Below are positions 34,205 through 42,120 of a stretch of 64,000 nt of DNA, one piece after another. The position numbers were made by a program, and so were the translations under genes. Under the pieces are notes generated by a model. The model had not been told where the DNA came from, searched no databases, and saw only the letters and a program-made list of their open reading frames with translations. Within the stretch, counting starts at the first letter, position 1; every line of letters starts with the position of its first letter. Source of the DNA: Streptomyces alboniger (GTDB taxonomy: Bacteria; Actinomycetota; Actinomycetes; Streptomycetales; Streptomycetaceae); assembly GCF_008704395.1 (NCBI RefSeq), contig NZ_CP023695.1, positions 2,852,001 to 2,916,000 of the forward strand, given 5' to 3'.

Positions 34205-35185
34205 ATGTCCGAATCGACGCCCGGACCACCTCCTGGAACAACCGTTCTCGTCCTGGACGCCGAGCCCCCGGCGCCACCGCCCCGCCTCGGCGGACTGACC
34301 GGCCGCGCCCGGATCCTGCACGCGGACGAGGCGTCGCTGGCCGGCCGGCTGCCGCTCGCGGACGTACTGCTGGTGTGGGACTTCACCTCGGACGCGGTGC
34401 GCCGGGTCTGGCCCGGCGGCGGCCCGCGGCCGCGCTGGGTGCACACCGCGAGCGCGGGCGTGGACCATCTGATGTGTCCCGAACTCGCCGCCTCCGACAC
34501 CGTGGTGACGAACGCGCGCGGCGTCTTCGACCAGCCCATCGCGGAGTACGTCGCCGCGCTCGTCCTGGCCCTGGCCAAGGACCTGCCGCGCACCCTGGAA
34601 CTCCAGCGCGAGCGCTCCTGGCGCCACCGCGAGACCCGGCGGATCGCGGGCACGCGCGCGTGCGTGGTGGGATCGGGGCCGATCGGCCGGGCCGTCGCGC
34701 GCACCCTGAAGGCCCTCGGGATCACCACCGCCCTGGTGGGCCGCGCACAGCGGCCCGGCGTGCACGGCGGCGACGACCTCGACCGGCTGCTGGCCCGCGC
34801 CGACTGGGTGGTGTGCGCGGCGCCGCTCACCGACGCCACCCGCGGCATGTTCGACGCGCGGCGCTTCGGCGTCATGCAGCCGTCGGCGCACTTCATCAAC
34901 ATCGGGCGGGGGGCCCTCGTCGTCGAGGACGACCTGGTGGCCGCCCTGTCGAAGCGGTGGATCGCGGGCGCGGCCCTCGATGTCTTCGCGCGGGAGCCGC
35001 TGGCCGCCGACAGCCCGCTGTGGACGGCGCCCGGTCTGCTCGTGTCGCCGCACATGAGCGGCGACACGGTCGGCTGGCGCGATGAACTGGGCGCCCAGTT
35101 CGTCGAGTTGTACGGGGAGTGGGAGGCCGGCCGGCCGCTGCGGAACGTGGTCGACAAGGAACGCGGATATGTCCCGGGGCCCTGA
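34205..35185 (+). CDS. D-2-hydroxyacid dehydrogenase
   Basis: 326 residues, NAD(P)-dependent oxidoreductase of the D-isomer family. Rossmann loop VVGSGPIGRAVARTL. The catalytic set is the Arg in NIGRGALVVEDDL, the Glu in DVFAREPL and the His in SPHMSGDTVG. N-terminal substrate domain WVHTASAGVDHLM. ATG at 34205; the upstream binding site is weak. It is separated from amidase by 34 nt and probably cotranscribed. A 244-bp divergent region lies upstream. Confidence 0.9.
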   Translation: MSESTPGPPPGTTVLVLDAEPPAPPPRLGGLTGRARILHADEASLAGRLPLADVLLVWDFTSDAVRRVWPGGGPRPRWVHTASAGVDHLMCPELAASDTVVTNARGVFDQPIAEYVAALVLALAKDLPRTLELQRERSWRHRETRRIAGTRACVVGSGPIGRAVARTLKALGITTALVGRAQRPGVHGGDDLDRLLARADWVVCAAPLTDATRGMFDARRFGVMQPSAHFINIGRGALVVEDDLVAALSKRWIAGAALDVFAREPLAADSPLWTAPGLLVSPHMSGDTVGWRDELGAQFVELYGEWEAGRPLRNVVDKERGYVPGP

Positions 35186-35219
35186 TCACGACGGGCACTG
35201 ATCACCAGTAGGAGGCCGG

Positions 35220-36623
35220 ATGTCCGAGCTCACGGATCTCACCGCCGTACAACTCGTCGAGGGCTACCGCAAGGGCGAATTCAGTCCGGTCGACGCGGTC
35301 CGTGCCGTGCTGCGGCGGGCCGAGGAGGTACAGCCCGCGGTGAACGCGTTCGTGCGGATCGAGCCCGAGACCGCCCTGGAGCAGGCCGAGGCCAGCGCCG
35401 CGCGATGGCTGCGGGGCGAGCCGCGGGGCCTGGTGGACGGTGTGCCGGTGTCGGTGAAGGACCTGCTGCTGATGCGCGGCGGCCCGACCCTGCGCGGATC
35501 GAGGACCATCCGGCCGCAGGGGGCGTGGGACGAGGACGCCCCGTCGGTGGCGCGGCTGCGGGAGCACGGCGCGGTCTTCACCGGCCGCACGACGACCCCG
35601 GAGTTCGGCTGGAAGGCCGTGACGGACAGCCCGCAGAGCGGCATCACCCGCAATCCGTACGACACCTCGCGCACCTCGGGCGGCTCCAGCGGAGGCAGCG
35701 CGGTGGCCGTGGCGGCCGGCGCGGGCCCGCTGTCGCTGGGCACGGACGGCGGCGGCTCGGTGCGGATCCCGGCGGCGTTCTGCGGGATCTTCGGGCTGAA
35801 GCCGACGTACGGCCGGGTGCCGCTGTATCCCGCGAGCCCGTTCGGGACGCTCGCCCACGTGGGGCCGATGACGCGCGACGCGGCGGACGCGGCGCTGATG
35901 ATGGACGTCATCACGGGCCCCGACGCCCGGGACTGGTCGCAGCTGGCTCCCGGGGCCGGTGATTTCCGCGCGCGTCTCGGCGAGGGGGTACGCGGGCTGC
36001 GCGTCGCCTACTCCCCCTCGCTGGGCGGCCAGGTCGCGGTGCGGCCGGCCGTCGCGGCGGCCGTGCGGCGCGCGGTGGAGTGTCTCGCCGCGCAGGGGGC
36101 GTACGTCGAGGAGGCCGACCCCGACTTCCCCGAGCCGGTGGAGGCCTTCCAGACCCTGTGGTTCAGCGGGGCGGCACGCGTCGTGCAGCACATGTCGCAC
36201 GCCCAGCGGGAGTTGCTCGACCCCGGGCTGCGGGAGGTCTGCGCGCAGGGGGCGCGGTACAGCGCCCTCGACTACCTCGCGGCGGTCGACGTACGCATGG
36301 ATCTCGGGCGCCGCATGGGCCGCTTCCACCAGACGCACGACCTGCTGGTCACGCCGACGCTGCCGATCACCGCGTTCGAGGCGGGCGCGGAGGTCCCGAA
36401 GGGCTCGGGGCACCGGCGGTGGACGGGGTGGGCCCCGTTCACGTATCCCTTCAACCTCACGCAGCAGCCCGCCGCGACGGTCCCCTGCGGGGTGGATGGC
36501 GACGGCCTGCCCATCGGGGTGCAGATCGTGGGCGCGCGCCACGCCGACACGGTGGTGCTCCGCGCGGCGCACGCGTTGTACGAGGCCGGGGGCGGGGGCA
36601 TCACGCCGCCCGGCCGGGTCTGA
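35220..36623 (+). CDS. amidase signature family enzyme
   Basis: 467 residues. Ser-cisSer-Lys triad visible: Lys in PVSVKDLLLMRGG, cis-Ser and nucleophile region in TSGGSSGGSAVAVAAGAGPLSLGTDGGGSVRIPA, then GLKPTYGRVPLYP. AGGAGG at 35210-35215 precedes the ATG. No transamidosome partner genes nearby, so it is a catabolic amidase rather than GatA. In this cluster it could open or deacylate the transported compound (inference). It ends 2 nt from the convergent DUF3830 gene. Confidence 0.93.
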   Translation: MSELTDLTAVQLVEGYRKGEFSPVDAVRAVLRRAEEVQPAVNAFVRIEPETALEQAEASAARWLRGEPRGLVDGVPVSVKDLLLMRGGPTLRGSRTIRPQGAWDEDAPSVARLREHGAVFTGRTTTPEFGWKAVTDSPQSGITRNPYDTSRTSGGSSGGSAVAVAAGAGPLSLGTDGGGSVRIPAAFCGIFGLKPTYGRVPLYPASPFGTLAHVGPMTRDAADAALMMDVITGPDARDWSQLAPGAGDFRARLGEGVRGLRVAYSPSLGGQVAVRPAVAAAVRRAVECLAAQGAYVEEADPDFPEPVEAFQTLWFSGAARVVQHMSHAQRELLDPGLREVCAQGARYSALDYLAAVDVRMDLGRRMGRFHQTHDLLVTPTLPITAFEAGAEVPKGSGHRRWTGWAPFTYPFNLTQQPAATVPCGVDGDGLPIGVQIVGARHADTVVLRAAHALYEAGGGGITPPGRV

Positions 36624-36625
36624 AG

Positions 36626-37126
36626 CTAGGCGCGCCGGAAGTTCAGCGTCTCGCCCTGGGCGCCCGCGCGCCACAGGTCGTTGCAGGCCTCGGCCATGCG
36701 GTCGAGGCCTTCTACGATCTGGCCCCAGACGATGCCGGGGACCCAGCCGACGTCGCCGTTGAGGAGCAGGTTGTTGCGTTCGTAGAAGAGGGCGAGGTCG
36801 ACGACGGTGGTGCCCGCCCGCACCTCGGCCTCCGGTTCGTAGCCGTACGCCTGTGTCCCCAATTCCGTACCGGAAAAGGAGAAATAGCAGAGATCCCCCG
36901 GAATAGGGGTGACTGTCGGATTCTCCAGGGGCGGCTCGCGGTCCGCGAAAGCCGGGAAAAGGGCGTAGATCTCATTGCGCGCGTATTTCGCGTGATAGAC
37001 GTCCGAGCCGAGCGGAAGCGCCTCCCACACCGCCGCGCAGGTCACCGGGGCCCGGTCGTCGAGCAGCTTCGCCGTGCACTGAACTCCCCGCTTGGCGAGG
37101 GAGACTTCGATGAATCGGTCTGCCAT
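36626..37126 (-). CDS. DUF3830 family protein
   Basis: 166 residues, cyclophilin-like beta barrel by family. MADRFIEVSLAKRGVQCTAKLL start; AVWEALPLGSDVYHAKYARNEIY, ERNNLLLNGDVGWVPGIVW and a C-terminal helix. A second ATG nine nt upstream (37135) is also possible; the binding site GGAGG is close to both. DUF3830 genes are often found beside amidases and amino-acid-type ABC importers. Biochemical role undefined. Confidence 0.82.
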   Translation of the reverse strand: MADRFIEVSLAKRGVQCTAKLLDDRAPVTCAAVWEALPLGSDVYHAKYARNEIYALFPAFADREPPLENPTVTPIPGDLCYFSFSGTELGTQAYGYEPEAEVRAGTTVVDLALFYERNNLLLNGDVGWVPGIVWGQIVEGLDRMAEACNDLWRAGAQGETLNFRRA

Positions 37127-37235
37127 GCGTCCCATGCTCCTCCCTGTGCTCCTCCCCGGGTCAAGACCACAACGATCGCATCAGGGGCTGGAATTCACCG
37201 GCATATCTCGCGTCGAGTCGGGTAGCCGCGCGCCC

Positions 37236-38168
37236 ATGGCTCCACCACTTGGGAACAACGAGGGATTCACTGGCAGAGCGGTTCGCCGCCGCGCCCTGCT
37301 CACCGGAGCGGGCGGGGCGGCTTTCGGCGCGTTCGGGGTCTCGGCATGCAGCCGGGTCCCGGAGGAGGGGAAGGTCGAGGGGGGCGACCTGCTGGACCGC
37401 CTGCGCGACAGCGGCACGGTCAGGATCGGTGTCGCGGGCGAGGTCCCGTTCGGATACATCGACGAGAACGGCGAGGTCACCGGCGAGGCACCGGCCATCG
37501 CCAAGGTCATCTTCCCCCGCCTCGGCGTGCCCGAGGTCAAGGCGGTGCCCACGAAGTTCGGCGCGCTGATCCCCGGCCTGACACAGGCACGTCAGTTCGA
37601 CATCGTGTCGGCGGGCATGTACATCAACCCGACGCGGTGCGAGCAGGTCCTCTTCTCCGACCCCGACTACCTCATGCTCGACTCCTTCATCGTGAGGAAG
37701 GGCAACCCGCACGGCATCAAGGGCTACGACGACATCGTCAAGAAGGGCCTGAAGCTGGCGAGCGGCACCGCCTACGCGGAGATCGACTACGCCAAGGCCG
37801 CGGGGGTGAAGGACGTGCTCGTCCTGCCCGACCAGGTGGCGGGGCTCGACGCCGTGGCCCAGGGCCGCGTCGACGCCTTCGCCGGCACCAACGTCACCGT
37901 ACGCACGGTGATCAAGAAGAACCCGCGGGTCGAGGCGACGGAGCCCTTCCAGCCCGAGGTCGACGGCAAACCGGCCTACGGCGCGGGCGGCTTCGCCTTC
38001 CGGCTGTCCGAGAAGAACCTGCGGGACGCCTTCAACAAGGAGCTGCACAAGCTCAAGAGGAGCGGCGAACTCCTGCGGATCGTCAAGCCGTTCGGATTCA
38101 CCGAGGCGGAGATGACGGATCTGACCGTGCGGAAACTGTGCCCTCCTGCGAAGGGCGTCTCCTCATGA
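37236..38168 (+). CDS. ehuB: EhuB-like polar amino acid/ectoine-binding lipoprotein
   Basis: 310 residues, family 3 solute-binding protein. N-terminus carries a Tat-type lipoprotein signal (VRRRALLTGAGGAAFGAFG then lipobox VSAC). The mature part shows GTVRIGVAGEVPFGYIDENG and FDIVSAGMYINPTRCEQVLFS. First gene of ehuB-C-D-A; its stop overlaps ehuC by ATGA. The name reflects resemblance to ectoine/hydroxyectoine importers, but the enzymes around it differ from the rhizobial eut set, so the ligand is uncertain. Confidence 0.82.
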   Translation: MAPPLGNNEGFTGRAVRRRALLTGAGGAAFGAFGVSACSRVPEEGKVEGGDLLDRLRDSGTVRIGVAGEVPFGYIDENGEVTGEAPAIAKVIFPRLGVPEVKAVPTKFGALIPGLTQARQFDIVSAGMYINPTRCEQVLFSDPDYLMLDSFIVRKGNPHGIKGYDDIVKKGLKLASGTAYAEIDYAKAAGVKDVLVLPDQVAGLDAVAQGRVDAFAGTNVTVRTVIKKNPRVEATEPFQPEVDGKPAYGAGGFAFRLSEKNLRDAFNKELHKLKRSGELLRIVKPFGFTEAEMTDLTVRKLCPPAKGVSS

Positions 38169-38899
38169 TGTCGTCGGAGTTCTTCGGGAACTGGTTCCTG
38201 CCCGGCATCTGGATCACCGTCCAGGTCACCCTCCTCAGCGCGGCCCTCGCCTTCGTGATCGCCTTCCCGATCGGCGTGCTGCGCACGAACCGGCTCTGGA
38301 TCGTGCGGTTCCTCGCCGGGGCCTACTTCGAGATCTTCCGCAGCACGTCGTCGCTGGTCTTCATGTTCTGGATCGCGTTCACCGTGCCGCCGGTCTTCAA
38401 CATCAGCTTCCAGCCGATGTTCGCGGGCGTGCTCGCGCTCGGCATCACCTACGGGGCGTACGCGTCCGAGATCGTGCGCGGCGCGCTCGCCGCGGTGCCG
38501 CCCGCGCAGCGCGAGGCGGGCATCGCCCTGAACTTCACCCCGACGCAGCGACTGCGCCGCATCGAGCTGCCGCAGGCCTGGCCTGAGATGATCCCGCCGT
38601 TCAACAACCTGCTCATCGAGCTGCTCAAGGGCACGTCGCTGGTCTCCCTCATCGCGGTGGGCGACATGACCTTCGCCGGTGACCTGCTGCGCCTCGTCAA
38701 GAACGAGAGCGCCCCGATCTACACGCTGCTGCTCGCCCTGTACTTCGTCTTCGCGTTCGTCCTCACCCGCGGCATGCGGCTCCTGGAGCGGCACGCCAAG
38801 AAGCGGGTCGGGCAGGCACCCGCGCAGACGGGTCTGTTCGGCGGGATGCGCGCCAAGTCGTCGATCGACGCCGTCGCGGGTACGGGGGCTGCCAAGTGA
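38165..38899 (+). CDS. ehuC: EhuC-like amino acid ABC permease
   Basis: 244 residues, His/Glu/Gln/Arg-type permease with about five membrane spans (WITVQVTLLSAALAFVIAF onward). EAA loop AAVPPAQREAGIALNFTPTQRLRRIELPQA. ATG 38165 overlaps the ehuB stop; its own stop overlaps ehuD in GTGA. Confidence 0.85.
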   Translation: MMSSEFFGNWFLPGIWITVQVTLLSAALAFVIAFPIGVLRTNRLWIVRFLAGAYFEIFRSTSSLVFMFWIAFTVPPVFNISFQPMFAGVLALGITYGAYASEIVRGALAAVPPAQREAGIALNFTPTQRLRRIELPQAWPEMIPPFNNLLIELLKGTSLVSLIAVGDMTFAGDLLRLVKNESAPIYTLLLALYFVFAFVLTRGMRLLERHAKKRVGQAPAQTGLFGGMRAKSSIDAVAGTGAAK

Positions 38900-39543
38900 A
38901 CTGGAACTGGTCGCACGTCGACGACTTCATGCCGCTCTTCTGGGACGGTGTGGAACTCACCCTCAAGGCGCTGTTCTTCGGCACCCTCATCGCCTTCTCG
39001 CTCGGTCTGGTCTGGGCGATCGCCCAGCGCTCGGAGAAGAAGTGGATCCGCTGGCCGGTCACCGTCTTCACCGAGTTCATCCGGAACACCCCACTCCTGG
39101 TGCAGCTGTTCTTCCTGTTCTACGTGGTGCCCGAGTGGGGCCCCTCGATGTCCCCGCTCACCACGGGCATCGTCGGGCTCGGGCTGCACTACTCGACGTA
39201 CACCTCGGAGGTCTACCGGGCCGGCATCGACGGCGTACCCGCCGGCCAGTGGGAGGCGGCGACCGCGCTCAGCCTCTCCAAGCGCCGCACCTGGACGGCC
39301 GTGATCCTGCCGCAGGCGGTGCGCCGGGTGATCCCCGCGCTCGGCAACTACGTGATCGTCATGCTCAAGGAGTCGCCGCAGATGGCCGCTATCGGCGCCC
39401 TCGACATGCTGGGCCAGGCCCAGGGCTACAGCCAGGCGACCTTCACCTACGAGGCGATCAGCGTGGTCGGTGTCGCCTTCATCGTCATCGCCTACCCGGC
39501 CTCCCTTCTTCTGCGAGTTTTGGAGCGTCGCCTTGTCCGCTGA
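38896..39543 (+). CDS. ehuD: EhuD-like amino acid ABC permease
   Basis: 215 residues, second permease of the pair. Spans start at GVELTLKALFFGTLIAFSLGLVW. EAA loop DGVPAGQWEAATALSLSKRRTWTAVILPQA. GTG 38896 in a 4-nt overlap with ehuC. The next gene begins inside its last codons. Confidence 0.85.
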   Translation: MNWNWSHVDDFMPLFWDGVELTLKALFFGTLIAFSLGLVWAIAQRSEKKWIRWPVTVFTEFIRNTPLLVQLFFLFYVVPEWGPSMSPLTTGIVGLGLHYSTYTSEVYRAGIDGVPAGQWEAATALSLSKRRTWTAVILPQAVRRVIPALGNYVIVMLKESPQMAAIGALDMLGQAQGYSQATFTYEAISVVGVAFIVIAYPASLLLRVLERRLVR

Positions 39544-40348
39544 CAGCAGCACTTCCCAGGAAATCCCCAACCCGGCCGTGGACGGCAGCGAGCTGATCCG
39601 CTTCGACAAGGTCGTCAAGCGCTACGGCTCGAACACCGTCCTGGACGAGCTGGACTTCTCCGTCGCCTCCGGTAAGCACGTGACGCTGATCGGCCCCTCC
39701 GGATCCGGGAAGACCACGATCCTGCGGCTCCTCATGACGCTGGTGAGGCCCGACGAGGGCACCATCAAGGTGGGCGCCGACTACCTCACGCACGAGGAGA
39801 GGAACGGCAAGCTCGTCCCGGCCGGCGAGAAGCACGTACGCGAGGTCCGCAAGAACATCGGGATGGTCTTCCAGCAGTTCAACCTCTTCCCGAACATGAA
39901 GGTGCTCAGGAACATCACCGAGGCGCCCGTCAGCGTCCTCGGCCTGTCCAGGGACGAGGCGGAGCAGCGCGGCCGCGAGCTGCTCGACCTGGTCGGCCTC
40001 GGCGACCGCTGCGACGCGTACCCCTCGCAGCTCTCGGGCGGCCAGCAGCAGCGGGTCGCCATCGCGCGCGCCCTGGCGATGCGGCCGCAGGTCCTGCTGC
40101 TCGACGAGGTGACGTCCGCGCTCGACCCGGAGCTGGTGGCGGGCGTCCTGGACGTGCTCCGCGACATCGCGCACACCACGGACATCACGATGCTCTGCGT
40201 GACCCACGAGATGAACTTCGCCCGGGACATCTCGGACCAGGTGCTCATGTTCGATTCGGGCCGGGTCATCGAGTCCGGCTCCCCGGAGAAGATCTTCACC
40301 GAGCCCGAGCACGAACGGACCCGTGAGTTCCTCAGCGCGGTGCTGTGA
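39533..40348 (+). CDS. ehuA: EhuA-like amino acid ABC ATPase
   Basis: 271 residues from TTG 39533 (GGAG seven nt upstream), overlapping ehuD by 11 nt. Walker A GPSGSGKTT, Q loop VFQQFNLFP, signature LSGGQQQRVAIARALA, Walker B VLLLDEVTSALD, H loop CVTHEMNFAR. Longer than usual between Walker A and Q loop by a small insertion (YLTHEERNGKLVPAGEKH). A hairpin terminator follows. Confidence 0.92.
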   Translation: MSADSSTSQEIPNPAVDGSELIRFDKVVKRYGSNTVLDELDFSVASGKHVTLIGPSGSGKTTILRLLMTLVRPDEGTIKVGADYLTHEERNGKLVPAGEKHVREVRKNIGMVFQQFNLFPNMKVLRNITEAPVSVLGLSRDEAEQRGRELLDLVGLGDRCDAYPSQLSGGQQQRVAIARALAMRPQVLLLDEVTSALDPELVAGVLDVLRDIAHTTDITMLCVTHEMNFARDISDQVLMFDSGRVIESGSPEKIFTEPEHERTREFLSAVL

Positions 40349-40364
40349 CGCTGGCATATGCCAA

Positions 40365-40403
40365 GGTGGCGCGTTCCTGCTGACAGGGCCGGAGCGCGCC
40401 ACC
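40365..40403 (+). terminator. terminator after ehuBCDA
   Basis: Perfect 9-bp stem GGTGGCGCG/CGCGCCACC (40365-40373 and 40395-40403), 17 nt beyond the ehuA stop, before the IclR gene promoter. Confidence 0.7.
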
Positions 40404-40468
40404 AATGTGGTCAACATCCTCTCCCTATGCACCACTTGACGGCTATCGTGGGGCGAGCCCGACTGTCC

Positions 40469-40479
40469 GGAACCGTTCC
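40469..40479. promoter_or_regulatory. candidate IclR operator
   Basis: Palindrome GGAACCGTTCC, 15 nt before the IclR start codon. A looser GGAACC...GGTTTCC pair lies at about 34176-34199 before the dehydrogenase start, which would fit shared control of the island. Consensus unknown. Confidence 0.4.
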
Positions 40480-40494
40480 ACGCAGGGGGAAGCC

Positions 40495-41253
40495 GTGGCG
40501 TTGAAGCACAAGGCGACCGCGCCGCACGACTCCGTCCAGAGCGCCCTGCGGGTGCTCGAAATCGTCACCCGGCACGGCTCGGGCGTCACCACCGCCGGAC
40601 TCGCCCGCGAGGCCCGTCTGCCCGCGACCCGCCTCGCACCCCTGCTCCGCACGCTGCGCCGCGAGGGGTACGTCGAGCAGACCGCCGACGGGACGTACAC
40701 CGCGGGGGAGTCCCTGAGCCGCCTCGGCTCGGCCCACCGCCGCGACGAGGCGCTGCGCGAGAAGCTCCAGCGCACCCTGGACGGTCTGCGCGACTCCATC
40801 GGCGCCGCGGTCTACATCAGCCGCTACGTGGACGGCGAGGTCCGCGTCACCGACTTCGCCGCCGGGCCCCGCACCCCCGCGGTCAACGAATGGGTGGACT
40901 TCCGCTCCTCCGCCCACGCCAGCGCCATCGGCAAGAGCCTGCTCACCCAGCTCGACGTGAACGGCCGCCGCGACCACCTCTCCCGCCACAAGATGGCCCG
41001 CCTCACCTCGCGCACGATCACCAACGAACGCGTCCTGCTCAACCGCCTCGCGGCCCAGCCCGCCACGGTCCCGGTCCTCGACCTCCAGGAGTACGCGGTC
41101 GGCACGGTCTGCGCGGCCGTCCCGATCACCGCCGGTTCCTCGGTCGGGTGCCTCGCGCTGTCCCTGCCGGTGGAGCACGCGCACCGGCTGCGGGAGGCGG
41201 CGGACACGTTGAATCGCGGGGCGGGACGGGTCTTGCTGTCCCTCGCGATCTAG
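40495..41253 (+). CDS. IclR-family transcriptional regulator
   Basis: 252 residues. N-terminal winged helix (SVQSALRVLEIVTRHGSGVT, AGLAREARLPATRLAPLLRTLRREGYV) and C-terminal IclR effector domain (RSSAHASAIGKSLLTQLD...AVPITAGSSVGCLALSLPVEHAHRL). GTG at 40495 with AGGGGGAAG upstream. It probably controls the adjoining importer and catabolic genes in response to the substrate. Confidence 0.88.
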   Translation: MALKHKATAPHDSVQSALRVLEIVTRHGSGVTTAGLAREARLPATRLAPLLRTLRREGYVEQTADGTYTAGESLSRLGSAHRRDEALREKLQRTLDGLRDSIGAAVYISRYVDGEVRVTDFAAGPRTPAVNEWVDFRSSAHASAIGKSLLTQLDVNGRRDHLSRHKMARLTSRTITNERVLLNRLAAQPATVPVLDLQEYAVGTVCAAVPITAGSSVGCLALSLPVEHAHRLREAADTLNRGAGRVLLSLAI

Positions 41254-41302
41254 TCCGGTTCGAAGCACCCTTCGGGACCAGGTATTATTTACGAGTCAGC
41301 AG

Positions 41303-41376
41303 GCGCCGCTAGCTCAGTTGGTTAGAGCAGCTGACTCTTAATCAGCGGGTCCGGGGTTCGAGTCCCTGGCGGCGCA
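41303..41376 (+). tRNA. tRNA-Lys (CTT anticodon), copy 2
   Basis: Same 74-nt sequence as copies 1 and 3, with anticodon loop CTCTTAA. It is preceded by an AT-rich patch (GGTATTATTTACGAG) that may hold its promoter. Confidence 0.97.
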
Positions 41377-41387
41377 CTTGCGAATGC

Positions 41388-41425
41388 CGAAAGGGCGTTC
41401 CCGGTCTTCCGGGGACGCCCTTTCG
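41388..41425 (+). terminator. terminator of tRNA-Lys copy 2
   Basis: Hairpin with outer arms CGAAAGGGCGT (41388-41398) and ACGCCCTTTCG (41415-41425) and an inner CCGG pairing; 11 nt after the tRNA. Confidence 0.85.
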
Positions 41426-41430
41426 CGTAG

Positions 41431-41471
41431 CACCGCACCTTGGCGTGCGTATCACCGCACCTTGGCGTGCG
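41431..41471. repeat. two direct 19-bp repeats overlapping the dedA start
   Basis: CACCGCACCTTGGCGTGCG occurs at 41431-41449 and exactly again at 41453-41471 (22-bp period, two helical turns). The GTG chosen for dedA lies in the first copy. Confidence 0.85.
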
Positions 41472-42110
41472 GAAAACGCGGGCTGGGCCGCCGACCTCGT
41501 CGACACCCTCGGCGGCCCCGGCGCCGGGCTCGCCATCGCCCTGGAGAACCTCTTCCCGCCCCTGCCCAGCGAGGTGATCCTGCCGCTGACCGGCTTCGCC
41601 GCCGGGCAGGGCGTGATCAGCCTGTTCTCCGCGCTGTTCTGGACCACGCTCGGCTCGGTGGTGGGCGCGGCCGCCCTCTACCGGATCGGCGTCCTCTTCG
41701 GGCGCGAGCGCGTGCACGCCCTGTGGGGCAAGCTGCCGCTGGTCAAGGCGTCCGACCTGGAGCGCACCGAGGCGTGGTTCGCCAAGCACGGCACGAAGGC
41801 CGTCCTCCTCGGCCGGATGGTGCCGATCTTCCGGAGCCTGATCTCCGTACCCGCCGGTGTGGAGCGGATGCGGCTGCCGGTCTTCCTCGCCCTGACCACG
41901 CTCGGCAGCCTGATCTGGAACTCCGTGCTCGTCCTGGCCGGCTACTGGCTGGGCGACCAGTGGGACGCGGTCGAGACATACGTGGGGCTCCTCTCCAAGG
42001 CCGTCCTGGTGCTCGTCGTCGTGGCCGTCGCCGCGTACGTGGTGGTGCGGGTGAGGTCGCGCAACCGGCCCGAGGCCGACGCCGGGGCCCGCCACCGCCG
42101 CGCCGGATAG
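41445..42110 (+). CDS. DedA family membrane protein
   Basis: 221 residues, about four membrane spans plus re-entrant segments. Family segments ALENLFPPLPSEVILPLTGF, GSVVGAAALYRIGVLFGRE and LGRMVPIFRSLISVPAGVERM (conserved Arg/Gly loop) are clear. DedA proteins act as undecaprenyl-phosphate or phospholipid flippases. The GTG at 41445 lacks a ribosome binding site and lies in a direct repeat; a start a few codons downstream is possible. Confidence 0.85.
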   Translation: MRITAPWRAENAGWAADLVDTLGGPGAGLAIALENLFPPLPSEVILPLTGFAAGQGVISLFSALFWTTLGSVVGAAALYRIGVLFGRERVHALWGKLPLVKASDLERTEAWFAKHGTKAVLLGRMVPIFRSLISVPAGVERMRLPVFLALTTLGSLIWNSVLVLAGYWLGDQWDAVETYVGLLSKAVLVLVVVAVAAYVVVRVRSRNRPEADAGARHRRAG

Positions 42111-42120
42111 GGGTCGGCTA

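Noticed and set aside
33100..35085. 661-codon plus-strand frame spanning racemase-like and dehydrogenase genes
   Set aside because: Low-complexity shadow of two real genes lying on opposite strands.
40352..40363. GGCATATGCC palindromes (also near 26037) as a shared regulatory site
   Set aside because: Short, AT-centred palindromes that can recur by chance; contexts (after ehuA, before the 26141 gene) do not suggest a common regulon.
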